Positions 50,173 to 58,835 are shown, numbered from the stretch's first letter. The stretch: DNA of 64,000 bases from TMED27 sp963922705 (GCA_963922705.1 CAWUJS010000003.1:7641-71640), one strand, 5' to 3'. Notes: generated from the letters alone by a model not told the origin. Numbers and translations: made by a program.

Positions 50173-51723
50173 TTATCCATTTGTTTGCAAAATACGCGAT
50201 GACGGAAGCCTAAAACGAACAATCGTACCTTTTCCCTGCTGAGATTCTAATAAAATTGTCCCGCCATGAAGTTCAATCATAGCCTTTGCTAAAGGCAATC
50301 CCAAACCTGTCCCTTGCTGGCCTGTGTTCTCCACTTTATCAGTTACCTGGCCAAAAGGCTCCATGGCCTGTTCAAGTTTTTCTTCAGGAATTCCAATACC
50401 TTCATCTTTTACGGTAACCTGCATAGCATTGTCGACCATTTCTGCTTTAACATAGATGCCACCACCTGTATTTGAGAACTTAACTGCATTTGTGATCAGA
50501 TTAATAAGCACCTGACGAATCAAGCGCTGGTCTGCAAAAATATATGGCAAACTCTTTGGCATATCTTTATACACACCAAGGCCTTTACTAAAAATTCTGG
50601 ATTCCATCATACGCAGGACTGATCTTATTAATTCAGCCATGCAAACCTCTGCTTCATCAAGCTCAATACGCCCGGCCTCTATTTTAGACATATCAAGAAC
50701 CTCGTTAATAATCTCAAGCAAATGCCCCGCACTTGTATAAACATCACTAATGTACTCTTGATATTTATCATTACCAAGAGGACCAAATGTTTCATTGATC
50801 ATAAGCTCAGAAAACCCAAGAATTGCGTTCATCGGCGTTCTTAATTCATGAGACATATTTGCCAAAAACGCTGACTTTGCACGACTGGCTGTATCAGCTT
50901 GCTCCTTAGCAAAACGAAGCGATATTTCCATTTGCTTTCTTAAAGTTATGTCCATTACTGTGGTGACCAAAAAACGGCGTTTTTGACTAAGCTCAATTGT
51001 AGCACCCGTGTAAAGCGCATTTGCAATAGAACCATCTTTTCTAATTAATTTCATTTCACCAGACGACCGTGCACCCTTGGAAATAAATTCATCATGATTT
51101 CTATTAGCATCTTCGCGCTCATCTGGCGTTATAAACTCTACGATATTCGCATTTATCAATTCTTCGCGTTTCCAACCATATGTTCGAACAAAGCTATCAT
51201 TTACTCTTACAATTTTGCGATTATGATCACTAACGATAATGCCAACCTCACTCACTTCAAAAATTGATGTCAGTAAAGAAATAGCATCATCGCGTTCACG
51301 CTGAAGAATAGATTGATCTGAAACATCCAGATGCCCAACTATGTCTAAATATTTTACCTCTCCATGATCATCTAATACAGGACTAATATAAAATCCATAA
51401 ACACGCATGCCTCCCGGCATCCCTGGAAGTGTCTGGATAGTAACAGACCTTTTTTTTTCAAGACATACTTCGAATGATTGTTCAAAGTGAATTACACCCT
51501 CACCACTGATGGCATCATAAATATTTTTGTTAATCACCTGTTCATAGTTTAAATTGAGGTATCTAAGAGCCATTTTATTAATGTCATGGAATATATATTC
51601 ATGATTTTTATCAACCTTAATAATAAAGCGCGGAATTGGCATATCTTGAAAAAGCTGCCTGTAATGATCATTATTTGTATCAATTGTATCAATCATATAA
51701 TTACAATCTCGCTCTGGGATCAT
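50173..51723 (-). CDS. PAS-domain sensor histidine kinase
   Basis: 516 residues, no membrane segment, so a cytosolic sensor. Two PAS domains (about 15-130 and 145-265, the latter with DHNRKIVRVNDSFVRTYGW), then HisKA with the phospho-acceptor His in FLANMSHELRTPMNAILGF, then HATPase with LINLITNAVKFS and DEGIGIPEEKL, and a GTGLGLPLAKAM box. No cognate response regulator gene is adjacent. It starts 6 bases after the GGDEF gene, probably one unit. Confidence 0.88.
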   Translation of the reverse strand: MIPERDCNYMIDTIDTNNDHYRQLFQDMPIPRFIIKVDKNHEYIFHDINKMALRYLNLNYEQVINKNIYDAISGEGVIHFEQSFEVCLEKKRSVTIQTLPGMPGGMRVYGFYISPVLDDHGEVKYLDIVGHLDVSDQSILQRERDDAISLLTSIFEVSEVGIIVSDHNRKIVRVNDSFVRTYGWKREELINANIVEFITPDEREDANRNHDEFISKGARSSGEMKLIRKDGSIANALYTGATIELSQKRRFLVTTVMDITLRKQMEISLRFAKEQADTASRAKSAFLANMSHELRTPMNAILGFSELMINETFGPLGNDKYQEYISDVYTSAGHLLEIINEVLDMSKIEAGRIELDEAEVCMAELIRSVLRMMESRIFSKGLGVYKDMPKSLPYIFADQRLIRQVLINLITNAVKFSNTGGGIYVKAEMVDNAMQVTVKDEGIGIPEEKLEQAMEPFGQVTDKVENTGQQGTGLGLPLAKAMIELHGGTILLESQQGKGTIVRFRLPSSRILQTNG

Positions 51724-51729
51724 GAAACC

Positions 51730-52635
51730 CTAGCTATTTTTGATATATCTTTGAAGGGGACTTAATTCAAAATACTCAAGAACAGAATCCTCAGTTTTAT
51801 CTGCTGCCTCAAAGTCTTTTTTCATATTGTTTATCAGTTCGTCAATATCGTCATAAGGCAACGGCTCAGAAATACAACATGATAATGAAATCATCTTGGA
51901 ATCAAGCGAGCTTGATGCAAAATTGTATATATCAGCTTCCAAAAGCTCTTTTAAACGCTCCAACGCACGAATTCCACCAGTAATATCTGCTTGTTTTAGA
52001 GAAAGTATAAATTCACCTTCACCTACCCTGTAAGCATCATCAAAAGAACGGATGGACTTTTTAATAAGCCTTGATAGATGCTTAATGTATTCAGACGCTT
52101 TTTTTCCTTCCTCCTCAACAATTTTATCAAAATGATCCACTTTCACGAGAGCTAGAGAAAAAGGTTTACCCTGTCTTGCCAAACGCTCCATTTCACGATT
52201 CATATCTGCTAACAAAACTGCTTTTCTGCGCAACCCGGTCTCAGCGTCAATTCCCTTTTCATCTAAAATCAGTTCTCTTTCAATACGCTGGATTATATCC
52301 ATGAACTTTTCGAAAAGTTTGCTAAATTTATCGTAGCTATCCTGACTTATGCTTTTACTTGTTTTTATACAATCACCGAGAAGCTTATCAGAAAGCTTTG
52401 TTAAACGCTGATGTCTTGCATGGAGTGTTAATAGTAAATCTTGATTAGTATCACTATTCTCTATCGCCTCTTGATACCAGCGCGTATAACTTGATGGCTG
52501 TTCGAGGCCTAAGCCATCATTTTGCTCCTGATTAAATAATAGACATTGCGTTAATCGAAAAAACCAACTCAGATAATGCGATTTAATTTCTATTAAATCT
52601 TTCAATTGACTATTTAATTCATAATCTATGGCCAT
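51730..52635 (-). CDS. GGDEF-domain protein with altered signature (DgcZ-like layout)
   Basis: 301 residues. GGDEF fold at about 128-280: AETGLRRKA, metal Asp167 (LVKVDHFD), signature loop YRVGEGEFIL (205-209 GEGEF instead of GGDEF). The N-terminal 125 residues are helical; the spacing of a His20, Trp53 and a His75 region recalls a zinc-sensing CZB domain like E. coli DgcZ, although some ligand positions read Ser or Thr. Activity is doubtful: it may be weak, inactive or a c-di-GMP sensor. Operon with the PAS kinase. Confidence 0.75.
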   Translation of the reverse strand: MAIDYELNSQLKDLIEIKSHYLSWFFRLTQCLLFNQEQNDGLGLEQPSSYTRWYQEAIENSDTNQDLLLTLHARHQRLTKLSDKLLGDCIKTSKSISQDSYDKFSKLFEKFMDIIQRIERELILDEKGIDAETGLRRKAVLLADMNREMERLARQGKPFSLALVKVDHFDKIVEEEGKKASEYIKHLSRLIKKSIRSFDDAYRVGEGEFILSLKQADITGGIRALERLKELLEADIYNFASSSLDSKMISLSCCISEPLPYDDIDELINNMKKDFEAADKTEDSVLEYFELSPLQRYIKNS

Positions 52636-52710
52636 GCTTTTATCCTGAAACCTTAAAACTATTCAAATATTATAGTATCGTATAATGGTTTCGTATGGAA
52701 TTCGTTAATA

Positions 52711-53895
52711 TTAGCTTGTGCTCCACTCTTTTTCCAGCTGGTCTAAGCTTCCGTTTTTAATTGCATCACGAACCTCCCGCATAAGCCTGTTAATCAAGGC
52801 TACATTATGCTGTGCTAATATTTGCATCCCCAGAATTTCACCTGACTTAATCAAATGGTGAATATAAGCTTTTGAAAAATTAGTTGAGGCCGAAATACCG
52901 TTTTCTGCATCAAGCGGCGTATTATCTTCCCGATATTTTGCATTTTTAAGGTTGATCGTCTCGCCCGGAACCCCTTTCATAAAAGCCGTTCCATGGCGTG
53001 CGAGGCGGGTTGGGATCACGCAATCAAATGTATCCACCCCTAGCCTGACAAAGGTAAAAATATCTTTTATTTTGCCGATTCCAAGGAAATGCACAGGGCG
53101 TTCAGGGTGTGCATATGGCAAGCTTTCGTTCACCACATTATACATCTCTTCATCAGAGCCACCGAGACACCCACCAACAGCCGTTCCGAAAAAGTCTCTA
53201 TCTTTCGTGTATTCCGCCGAGTATTGACGAAGCTCTGGATAAACCCCACCTTGAATAATTCCATAGACCGCTTGCACGCCTGTATGGGTACGCTCAAACT
53301 CAGCAAGTGATCGATCACCCCATCTGATACTCATCTCCATTGAGCGCGCCGTATAGTCTCTATCAACATGATAGGGTGTACATTCATCAAATTGCATCAA
53401 TAAATCAGCTCCTAGTTTGCGCTGAATTTCCATCGCGCTTTCAGGGGTTAAATGAATTTTACGGCCATCAATATAGGATCGAAACGTACACCCCTCTTCT
53501 GTGATACCAAGCAGGCTCTTATTGTCATGTTTTCCGCTGTTTTTACCCTTAATTTCATTAGCCATTGTCCCCTCACCCAATGAGAAAACCTGAAATCCTC
53601 CGCTATCGGTAAGCATGGGGCCATTCCATTGCATAAATTGATGCAATCCACCCATTTTTTCGATTAAACCTGCACCGGGTTGAAGCATGAGATGATATGT
53701 ATTTGCGAGGATAATGTCTGTTCTCGCTTCAGTCATCTGCGCGGGCGACAAAGCTTTTATCGCTGCTTTGGTACCGCAAAAAATATAGTTCGGGGTTTCT
53801 ATTTCACCATGCGGTGTCTCCAAAACACCAATACGCGCACGTGATTTTGGATCAGTATGCTTTATATCAAATGAAAAATTGGGATAGTTTATCAA
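52711..53895 (-). CDS. tgt: tRNA-guanine transglycosylase, queuine-type pocket
   Basis: 394 residues. Exchanges G34 for a deazaguanine in tRNAs. Catalytic Asp97 (LTDSGGFQVF) and nucleophile Asp291 (FDCVIPTR) are present. Odd: the substrate loop reads GGCLGG (241-246), with Gly where bacterial enzymes have Val (GGLAVG) and eukaryotic ones have GGLSGG. The C-terminal CxCxxC zinc ligands are missing (region 327-337 LDAENGISAST), while the histidine (AQHN) remains. No queA is adjacent. This may be a queuine-salvage enzyme. It is followed by the GGDEF gene on the same strand. Confidence 0.93.
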   Translation of the reverse strand: MINYPNFSFDIKHTDPKSRARIGVLETPHGEIETPNYIFCGTKAAIKALSPAQMTEARTDIILANTYHLMLQPGAGLIEKMGGLHQFMQWNGPMLTDSGGFQVFSLGEGTMANEIKGKNSGKHDNKSLLGITEEGCTFRSYIDGRKIHLTPESAMEIQRKLGADLLMQFDECTPYHVDRDYTARSMEMSIRWGDRSLAEFERTHTGVQAVYGIIQGGVYPELRQYSAEYTKDRDFFGTAVGGCLGGSDEEMYNVVNESLPYAHPERPVHFLGIGKIKDIFTFVRLGVDTFDCVIPTRLARHGTAFMKGVPGETINLKNAKYREDNTPLDAENGISASTNFSKAYIHHLIKSGEILGMQILAQHNVALINRLMREVRDAIKNGSLDQLEKEWSTS

Positions 53896-53898
53896 CGA

Positions 53899-54159
53899 TT
53901 AACTGCCGAAAAAGTTAATTGCAACCAACACGCCAAATAAAACGAGAGCAATAGATCCCGTCCATATTTTTAAATCACGTTTTGCAATTTCTATGTCTGA
54001 TTTCATTGCTATAGCAATTTTCTCAACATCGAATCTTGTAGCAACCTTATCTTTCAATGCCGCATCTAAAGCTTCAGCGTGAGCAACAGCCTGATCTTTT
54101 GCTACACCCGAAGCACGCAGTTTTTCTATATATTCGAATTTATCAAACGTAATTTCCAT
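53899..54159 (-). CDS. DUF1640-like small membrane protein
   Basis: 86 residues. An N-terminal part FDKFEYIEKLRASGVAKDQA is typical of DUF1640 (CCDC90/MCUR1-like), then a helical coiled part (about 28-62) and one C-terminal membrane helix (about 65-85). Function unknown in bacteria. It lies 3 bases upstream of tgt on the same strand. Confidence 0.75.
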   Translation of the reverse strand: MEITFDKFEYIEKLRASGVAKDQAVAHAEALDAALKDKVATRFDVEKIAIAMKSDIEIAKRDLKIWTGSIALVLFGVLVAINFFGS

Positions 54160-54198
54160 GATTACATTATATGATACCTAGATGCAAAAAGCCAAGAT

Positions 54199-54492
54199 TT
54201 AAGCCGCTTTTTCAGCCAGCTTCTTCTCGACAGCAGCCTTAACCGGACGAAGCTTTTTATCCAGCTTTGTTTTTGCAGTTCCAGTCAAAAACGCATCCAA
54301 GCCACCCTTGTGCTCAACAGTTCTAAGACCAGCAGCAGATGCACGCACCTTCACCCAGCGCCCAAGCGCAACGCTAAAAAGGCTTGTATCCTGTACGTTT
54401 GGTAAGAAACGACGGCGTGTTTTGTTTTGGGCGTGGGAAACATTATTTCCAGCCATCACAGATTTTCCAGTAATTTGACAACGGCGACTCAT
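54199..54492 (-). CDS. rpmB: 50S ribosomal protein L28
   Basis: 97 residues. MSRRCQITGKSVMAGNNVSHAQNK at the start is the family signature, with RRRFLPNVQ and VKVRASAAGLRTVEHKGG later. The length with a C-terminal extension is typical of alphaproteobacteria. Lies between the CbiB-like gene and the DUF1640 gene. Confidence 0.96.
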   Translation of the reverse strand: MSRRCQITGKSVMAGNNVSHAQNKTRRRFLPNVQDTSLFSVALGRWVKVRASAAGLRTVEHKGGLDAFLTGTAKTKLDKKLRPVKAAVEKKLAEKAA

Positions 54493-54559
54493 GGCGCACT
54501 CCTCTTACGTTTAGTTATCCTTATAATCGGCGAAAGATAATGCAATAGGACTACAGAAG

Positions 54560-55603
54560 TCAAGTATTTAAAATGCCCGACCAGACATACATACCAAGCA
54601 AAACAGCAATAAACAAAATATGAGCTATGATGTTGATGTAAAGTGCACGCTTTAAATGCTTGTGATCGTTCTTTGCCGTTGCGGCGTCCGGCCCAACCCA
54701 TGCATTTTTAATGGCATCGCCATTGAAATCCTGCGCAGGGCCGCCAAGGCTGACATTCAGGCTCCACGCTAATGCCGATAAAGCAAAGCCCCCTTGCGCA
54801 TAAGAGGCACGATTCTTATGCCCAAACCACGCTGTAATGCCTTTATGAAGCTTTGCGGTGGGGGTAAACAGGCTCGCCAAAGTGATAAGAATTCCCGATA
54901 AAAGCGAGGGAAAAAACCCCAATAATTTTTCTAAGGCAATCGGCGTGCCTCCGAATCCCTTTGTTGTGCCGTTCTTGCCAAAGCGCCAGCTTAACGCCGC
55001 TAAAGCCGTATACAGGCCACTGCCCACGAATCCGGCAATCAAAAACCATAAAACCGGTGCAACTAAATTTTTGTCAAAACTACGGGCTGAAAAATTCATA
55101 CCCATACGAACAATCCCAAAATTGTCTGCTACATTAAGATTCGTTCGCGTTGACCGCGCAATACCGCGATAGCTCCCTTTCGTATCCTTATTGCCATCCA
55201 TGGCAAAATAGAGCTGCAAAAGTACGAACCACACGGTTCCAGTGCTTAAAAACAAAGACAAAAGAATAATCGAGACAGCGCCGCCCATAGACTGGCCTGC
55301 AATCACTGCCTCAAAAGTTTTTCCAACAAAAGACATCAGAAACAAAACAAGCATGGAGATAAAAAAACCGCGAAACACAAGATCAGCATGCGAACGGTTT
55401 GGCTTATCCAGCTTATCGCCAACCTTGCCAAATAAACGATCTATGACTTGCCAAAAAAGCGGATTCGCATTCCCCGCTATTGGCCCCGTGATCATGCCTA
55501 TAACAGCAGATAAAATAATCGCAGCAACTGCAATAGGTATACGCTCAGGATCGAATAAATTGGCATGCCCCCATGCATACATTTGTGTTATAAAGTCAAT
55601 CAT
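54560..55603 (-). CDS. CobD/CbiB-like membrane protein
   Basis: 347 residues from ATG 55603, multiple membrane helices. It resembles adenosylcobinamide-phosphate synthase: an early block NPLFWQVIDRLFGKVGDKLD, then SARSFDKNLVAPVLWFLIAGFVG, which is the typical CbiB region. No other cobalamin gene is in the window, so the actual role is uncertain. It is divergent from phaZ. Confidence 0.65.
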   Translation of the reverse strand: MIDFITQMYAWGHANLFDPERIPIAVAAIILSAVIGMITGPIAGNANPLFWQVIDRLFGKVGDKLDKPNRSHADLVFRGFFISMLVLFLMSFVGKTFEAVIAGQSMGGAVSIILLSLFLSTGTVWFVLLQLYFAMDGNKDTKGSYRGIARSTRTNLNVADNFGIVRMGMNFSARSFDKNLVAPVLWFLIAGFVGSGLYTALAALSWRFGKNGTTKGFGGTPIALEKLLGFFPSLLSGILITLASLFTPTAKLHKGITAWFGHKNRASYAQGGFALSALAWSLNVSLGGPAQDFNGDAIKNAWVGPDAATAKNDHKHLKRALYINIIAHILFIAVLLGMYVWSGILNT

Positions 55604-55618
55604 AATTCTAAATATTAC

Positions 55619-55632
55619 TGTGCAACTGCACA
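55619..55632. promoter_or_regulatory. candidate operator in the cbiB-like/phaZ gap
   Basis: Perfect inverted repeat TGTGCA-AC-TGCACA. Its core TGC-N4-GCA recalls the PhaR operator (CTGC-N3/4-GCAG) described in other alphaproteobacteria. It lies 73 bases before phaZ. A chance match is possible. Confidence 0.4.
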
Positions 55633-55705
55633 AAAGCTTTGTTCTTCTCTATATAGAACTATATTATTAAAGTGGTTTAAATAGAAAAGGGGATTTTAAC
55701 CAGCT

Positions 55706-57088
55706 ATGCTTTACCATCTTTATGACTTTCAGCACCTCGCCATGACTCCTGTTCGCCTTCAGGCAGAGCTGATCCGATCAGTCTTCCAAAGCCCCTTTAA
55801 TCCTCTATCATACACACAAGCAGGCAGAACTATAAGCGCAAGCGCAGAGATGCTCGAGCGTGTAACACGCCGCTTTGCACGCCCGGAATTTCGATTGCAT
55901 GAAACAATTATTGACGGCAAGCCAGTCGCTGTCGAAGAAAACATCATTGTTCAAAAACCGTTTTGTCAGCTTTTAAATTTCAAAAGAGATTGCAAACGCA
56001 ATGATCCGACTGTTCTCGTTGTCTCTCCAATGTCCGGGCATTATGCAACATTGCTACGAGGTACAGTGCAAGCGCTTTTGCCGCATCACAATGTTTACAT
56101 CACCGACTGGGAAGATGCTCGGCAAGTGCCTCTCAAGGATGGTGAATTTAACCTTGATACCTATGTTACCTATATTCGTGAGTTTCTGAGCTTATTAGGA
56201 CCCGATACACATGTGATTGGTGTCTGCCAGCCTGCTGTTCCTGTATTAGCAGCTGTAGCACTCATGGCATCAGAAAACGACCCTAATCAGCCACGCTCAA
56301 TGGTTTTAATGGGCGGGCCGATTGATACGCGTATTTCCAAAACGACAGTGACAGAGCTTGCCGAAACCCGCCCTCTCAAATGGTTTGAAAACTCTGTCGT
56401 TATGGAAGTACCATTTTACTATCCCGGTGCGCATCGCCGCGTTTATCCCGGATTCTTACAACTTGGCGGCTTTATGTCGATGAATTTGGACAAACATGTT
56501 GGCTCACATCTGAATTTCTACAAACATCTCATTCAAGGCGATGGCGATACGGCAGAAAAGCACCGTATATTTTACAACGAATATTTATCGGTTATGGATA
56601 TTCCAGCGGAATTTTACCTGCAAACCGTTGAAACGGTCTTCCAAAAACACTCCCTGCCCCGCGGCCTCATGAAATGGCGCGATCCTCTTTCGGGTGAATT
56701 GATTGATGTCCGCACACAAGACATCCGTAAAACAGCGCTTTTGACGGTTGAAGGCGAGATGGACGATATTTCAGCACGCGGCCAAACAACCGCGGCACAT
56801 GAAATCTGCTACTCTATCCCGCAAGCAAAGCAGTTTCACCATTTTCAGCTAGGCTGTGGACATTACGGTATCTTCAATGGTCGTCGCTGGAGAGAGCAAA
56901 TCATGCCGCGCTTGCGTCACTTTTTCCGCGCCCATGATCGTAAACGTGACCCTGTCCCGAAAAAAGACCTTGCGCTGATACCTGATGCAGCACCAGAAAA
57001 GTACAATCGCGACCAACACGGAATTGCCGCCATTCGCCGCTGGCTTCGTGACAACCGCAGCGAGTTTTTCCGCGAGACGGTGGATTAA
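55706..57088 (+). CDS. phaZ: intracellular polyhydroxyalkanoate depolymerase
   Basis: 460 residues. Degrades stored PHA granules. PhaZ landmarks: MLYHLYDFQHLAMTPVR at the start, lipase-box-like GVCQP with Cys as nucleophile, and the C-terminal FQLGCGHYGIFNGRRW with the catalytic His. Implies the organism stores PHB, although no phaC is in the window. Confidence 0.93.
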   Translation: MLYHLYDFQHLAMTPVRLQAELIRSVFQSPFNPLSYTQAGRTISASAEMLERVTRRFARPEFRLHETIIDGKPVAVEENIIVQKPFCQLLNFKRDCKRNDPTVLVVSPMSGHYATLLRGTVQALLPHHNVYITDWEDARQVPLKDGEFNLDTYVTYIREFLSLLGPDTHVIGVCQPAVPVLAAVALMASENDPNQPRSMVLMGGPIDTRISKTTVTELAETRPLKWFENSVVMEVPFYYPGAHRRVYPGFLQLGGFMSMNLDKHVGSHLNFYKHLIQGDGDTAEKHRIFYNEYLSVMDIPAEFYLQTVETVFQKHSLPRGLMKWRDPLSGELIDVRTQDIRKTALLTVEGEMDDISARGQTTAAHEICYSIPQAKQFHHFQLGCGHYGIFNGRRWREQIMPRLRHFFRAHDRKRDPVPKKDLALIPDAAPEKYNRDQHGIAAIRRWLRDNRSEFFRETVD

Positions 57089-57103
57089 TTTATAATCTTC
57101 CTT

Positions 57104-57781
57104 ATGCGTTTCCCTCCCCACATCGAAATCAAACATAGTCAGCGCGCCCGGCGTGTCGCACTTAGGCTCGACCCCATTGAGCGCGTCTTTCATCTGGTTG
57201 TGCCCAAAGGGATGAGCATGCGCCGTGCACACGCTTTTGCGGAAGGGCAGGAAAGCTGGATGCAGGAAAAACTCGCCGCGCTGCCCCCCAAAATTGCTTT
57301 TGAAGATGGCGCGGTTATTCCTGTTTTGGGTGTACGTACACAAATTAAAATTCACCGTGAATCGCACCTTAAAAGTACCAAAATCCTGTTTGAAGACGGC
57401 ATTTTACATGTCCGTACAAATAAAAACGATCCTTCCTCGCGGATCACGCGGTTTTTAAAATCATTTGTGAAGGAAGAGCTGGAGATTTTGGCGTATCAAA
57501 AAGCTGTCAAAATTGCTAAAAACATAGAAAGCATTTCAGTGCGCGATACAAAAAGCCGATGGGGAAGCTGTTCCTGTGATGGAAAACTCTCATTTTCCTG
57601 GCGGCTCGTTTTTGCACCACCAGAAGCCTTTGATTACGTCGTCGCGCACGAAGTTGCACATCTGGAACACCTCAACCACTCAAAAGAATTCTGGAATTTA
57701 TGCCGCCAGCTCTCTGATAATTTTGATGAAGGAAAATATTGGATGCATAACCATGGATCAGAACTTATGCGATATGGGTAA
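57104..57781 (+). CDS. YgjP-like metallopeptidase (M48-type, DUF45)
   Basis: 225 residues. The zinc motif HEVAHLEHLNHSKEFW (HExxH plus a downstream His) lies near the C-terminus, and TKSRWGSCSCDGKLSFSWRL is the family block. Cytosolic. Starts 15 bases after phaZ on the same strand, so probably co-transcribed. Confidence 0.9.
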   Translation: MRFPPHIEIKHSQRARRVALRLDPIERVFHLVVPKGMSMRRAHAFAEGQESWMQEKLAALPPKIAFEDGAVIPVLGVRTQIKIHRESHLKSTKILFEDGILHVRTNKNDPSSRITRFLKSFVKEELEILAYQKAVKIAKNIESISVRDTKSRWGSCSCDGKLSFSWRLVFAPPEAFDYVVAHEVAHLEHLNHSKEFWNLCRQLSDNFDEGKYWMHNHGSELMRYG

Positions 57782-57828
57782 AATCCAAAGCACCCAACCT
57801 ACTGTCATTCCAAAGCGCCCACCCCCGC

Positions 57829-57898
57829 GTCATTCCGAAGCGCAGCTGAGGAATCTCCTTGATTGTTTTGAGATTTCTCGGCTATGCCTCGAAATGAC
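57829..57898. repeat. palindromic repeat (GAAGCGCAGC type) between the peptidase and ruvX
   Basis: 70 bases from GTCATTCCGAAGCGCAGCTG to TCGAAATGAC; its ends are a 9-of-10 inverted match. The first 30 bases are identical to the start of the element inside ruvX. A partial GTCATTCCAAAGCGCCC copy lies at 57804. It ends next to the ruvX stop codon. Confidence 0.85.
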
Positions 57899-57899
57899 A

Positions 57900-58418
57900 T
57901 CAATGTGCAATATAATCCAAAGCCCCTTGCAAGATTACCTGCGCAGCGAGCTTATCAATCAAGCCGGAAGCCTTTGCATTTGCTTTTATTTTCCGCTTTT
58001 CCACGTATTTGTCCATAGACCCTTCCACCGAAACTGTGGATAAACGCTCATCCCATAGCGCAACCCATATCCCCCGCTTGTCATTCCGAAGCGCAGCTGA
58101 GGAATCTCCATGATTGTCCAGGGTTTTCTCCATCTCCATACAAAAATCGCGAATACTTTGCGCACGGCGGCCTTCCGTTCCATCCATATTCACCGGCAAT
58201 CCCACAACAAATCCACCCACCTCATAGTCCTGAATAATGTCCCCCAAAAGCACCATATCTTTTGAGAATTTTGTTCTTTTAATCGTCTCAAGCGGCGTTG
58301 CAATTGTCTGATCCGGGTTGCTCAACGCAAGGCCAATTGTCTTTTTCCCGACATCAAGGCCTAAAAGCGCCTGATTAACAGGACGCGTTTCCAACATATC
58401 TTTCAAGTGATCAATCAT
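57900..58418 (-). CDS. ruvX: Holliday junction resolvase-like RuvX (YqgF), with a repeat-encoded insert
   Basis: 172 residues from ATG 58418; a TTG at 58427 is possible. RuvX/YqgF RNase-H-fold nuclease used in 16S rRNA 5' processing or recombination. LGLDVGKKTIGLALSNP holds the catalytic Asp, GFVVGLPVNMDGTEGRRAQSI is typical, and VALWDERLSTVSVE holds the acidic residue. Residues 101-114 (DNHGDSSAALRNDK) are the translation of a palindromic repeat and are absent from homologues, where VALWDERLST follows directly. Confidence 0.92.
   Translation of the reverse strand: MIDHLKDMLETRPVNQALLGLDVGKKTIGLALSNPDQTIATPLETIKRTKFSKDMVLLGDIIQDYEVGGFVVGLPVNMDGTEGRRAQSIRDFCMEMEKTLDNHGDSSAALRNDKRGIWVALWDERLSTVSVEGSMDKYVEKRKIKANAKASGLIDKLAAQVILQGALDYIAH
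58080..58117. repeat. palindromic repeat (half) inside ruvX
   Basis: 38 bases, GTCATTCCGAAGCGCAGCTG and on, with one mismatch to the first 38 bases of the element at 57829. Read in the ruvX frame on the minus strand without a stop. Confidence 0.85.
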
Positions 58419-58540
58419 CGCTCTCAATTAACCATCAAGACGCAAACCCCTCCAAGCTTTATTTATAAAATCTTGTAAAATCACTTTGTGTCTTTGTGTC
58501 TTTGGGGTTAAAAGTATCTCTCGAAAAGGATTTTAAAAAT

Positions 58541-58831
58541 ATGGATAAACAAACCGTTATGAAAGTTGCGCGGCTTGCGCGGATTGAAACAACCGAAGAA
58601 GAAGCTGAAAAGCTTGTGCCTCAACTCGGCAATATCATTGGCTGGATTGAGCAGCTTTCAGATGTGAATACAGACAACGTTGAGCCATTGGCGAATGTCG
58701 GGGACATCACATTGCCACTAAGGGAAGATCAGGTTTCCGATGGTGACTGTGCCGAGAAGGTTCTCGCGAACGCACCGGAGGAAACGCAAGGCTTTTTTGT
58801 TGTGCCAAAAGTCGTGGAGCAAGAAGGATAA
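58541..58831 (+). CDS. gatC: Asp/Glu-tRNA amidotransferase subunit C
   Basis: 96 residues from ATG 58541 (MDKQTVMKVARLARI), AAAAGGA ten bases upstream. GatC links A and B; typical LVPQLGNIIGWIEQLSDVNTDNVEPL and LREDQVSDG. A longer frame to 58496 is not conserved. Confidence 0.95.
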   Translation: MDKQTVMKVARLARIETTEEEAEKLVPQLGNIIGWIEQLSDVNTDNVEPLANVGDITLPLREDQVSDGDCAEKVLANAPEETQGFFVVPKVVEQEG

Positions 58832-58835
58832 TACT

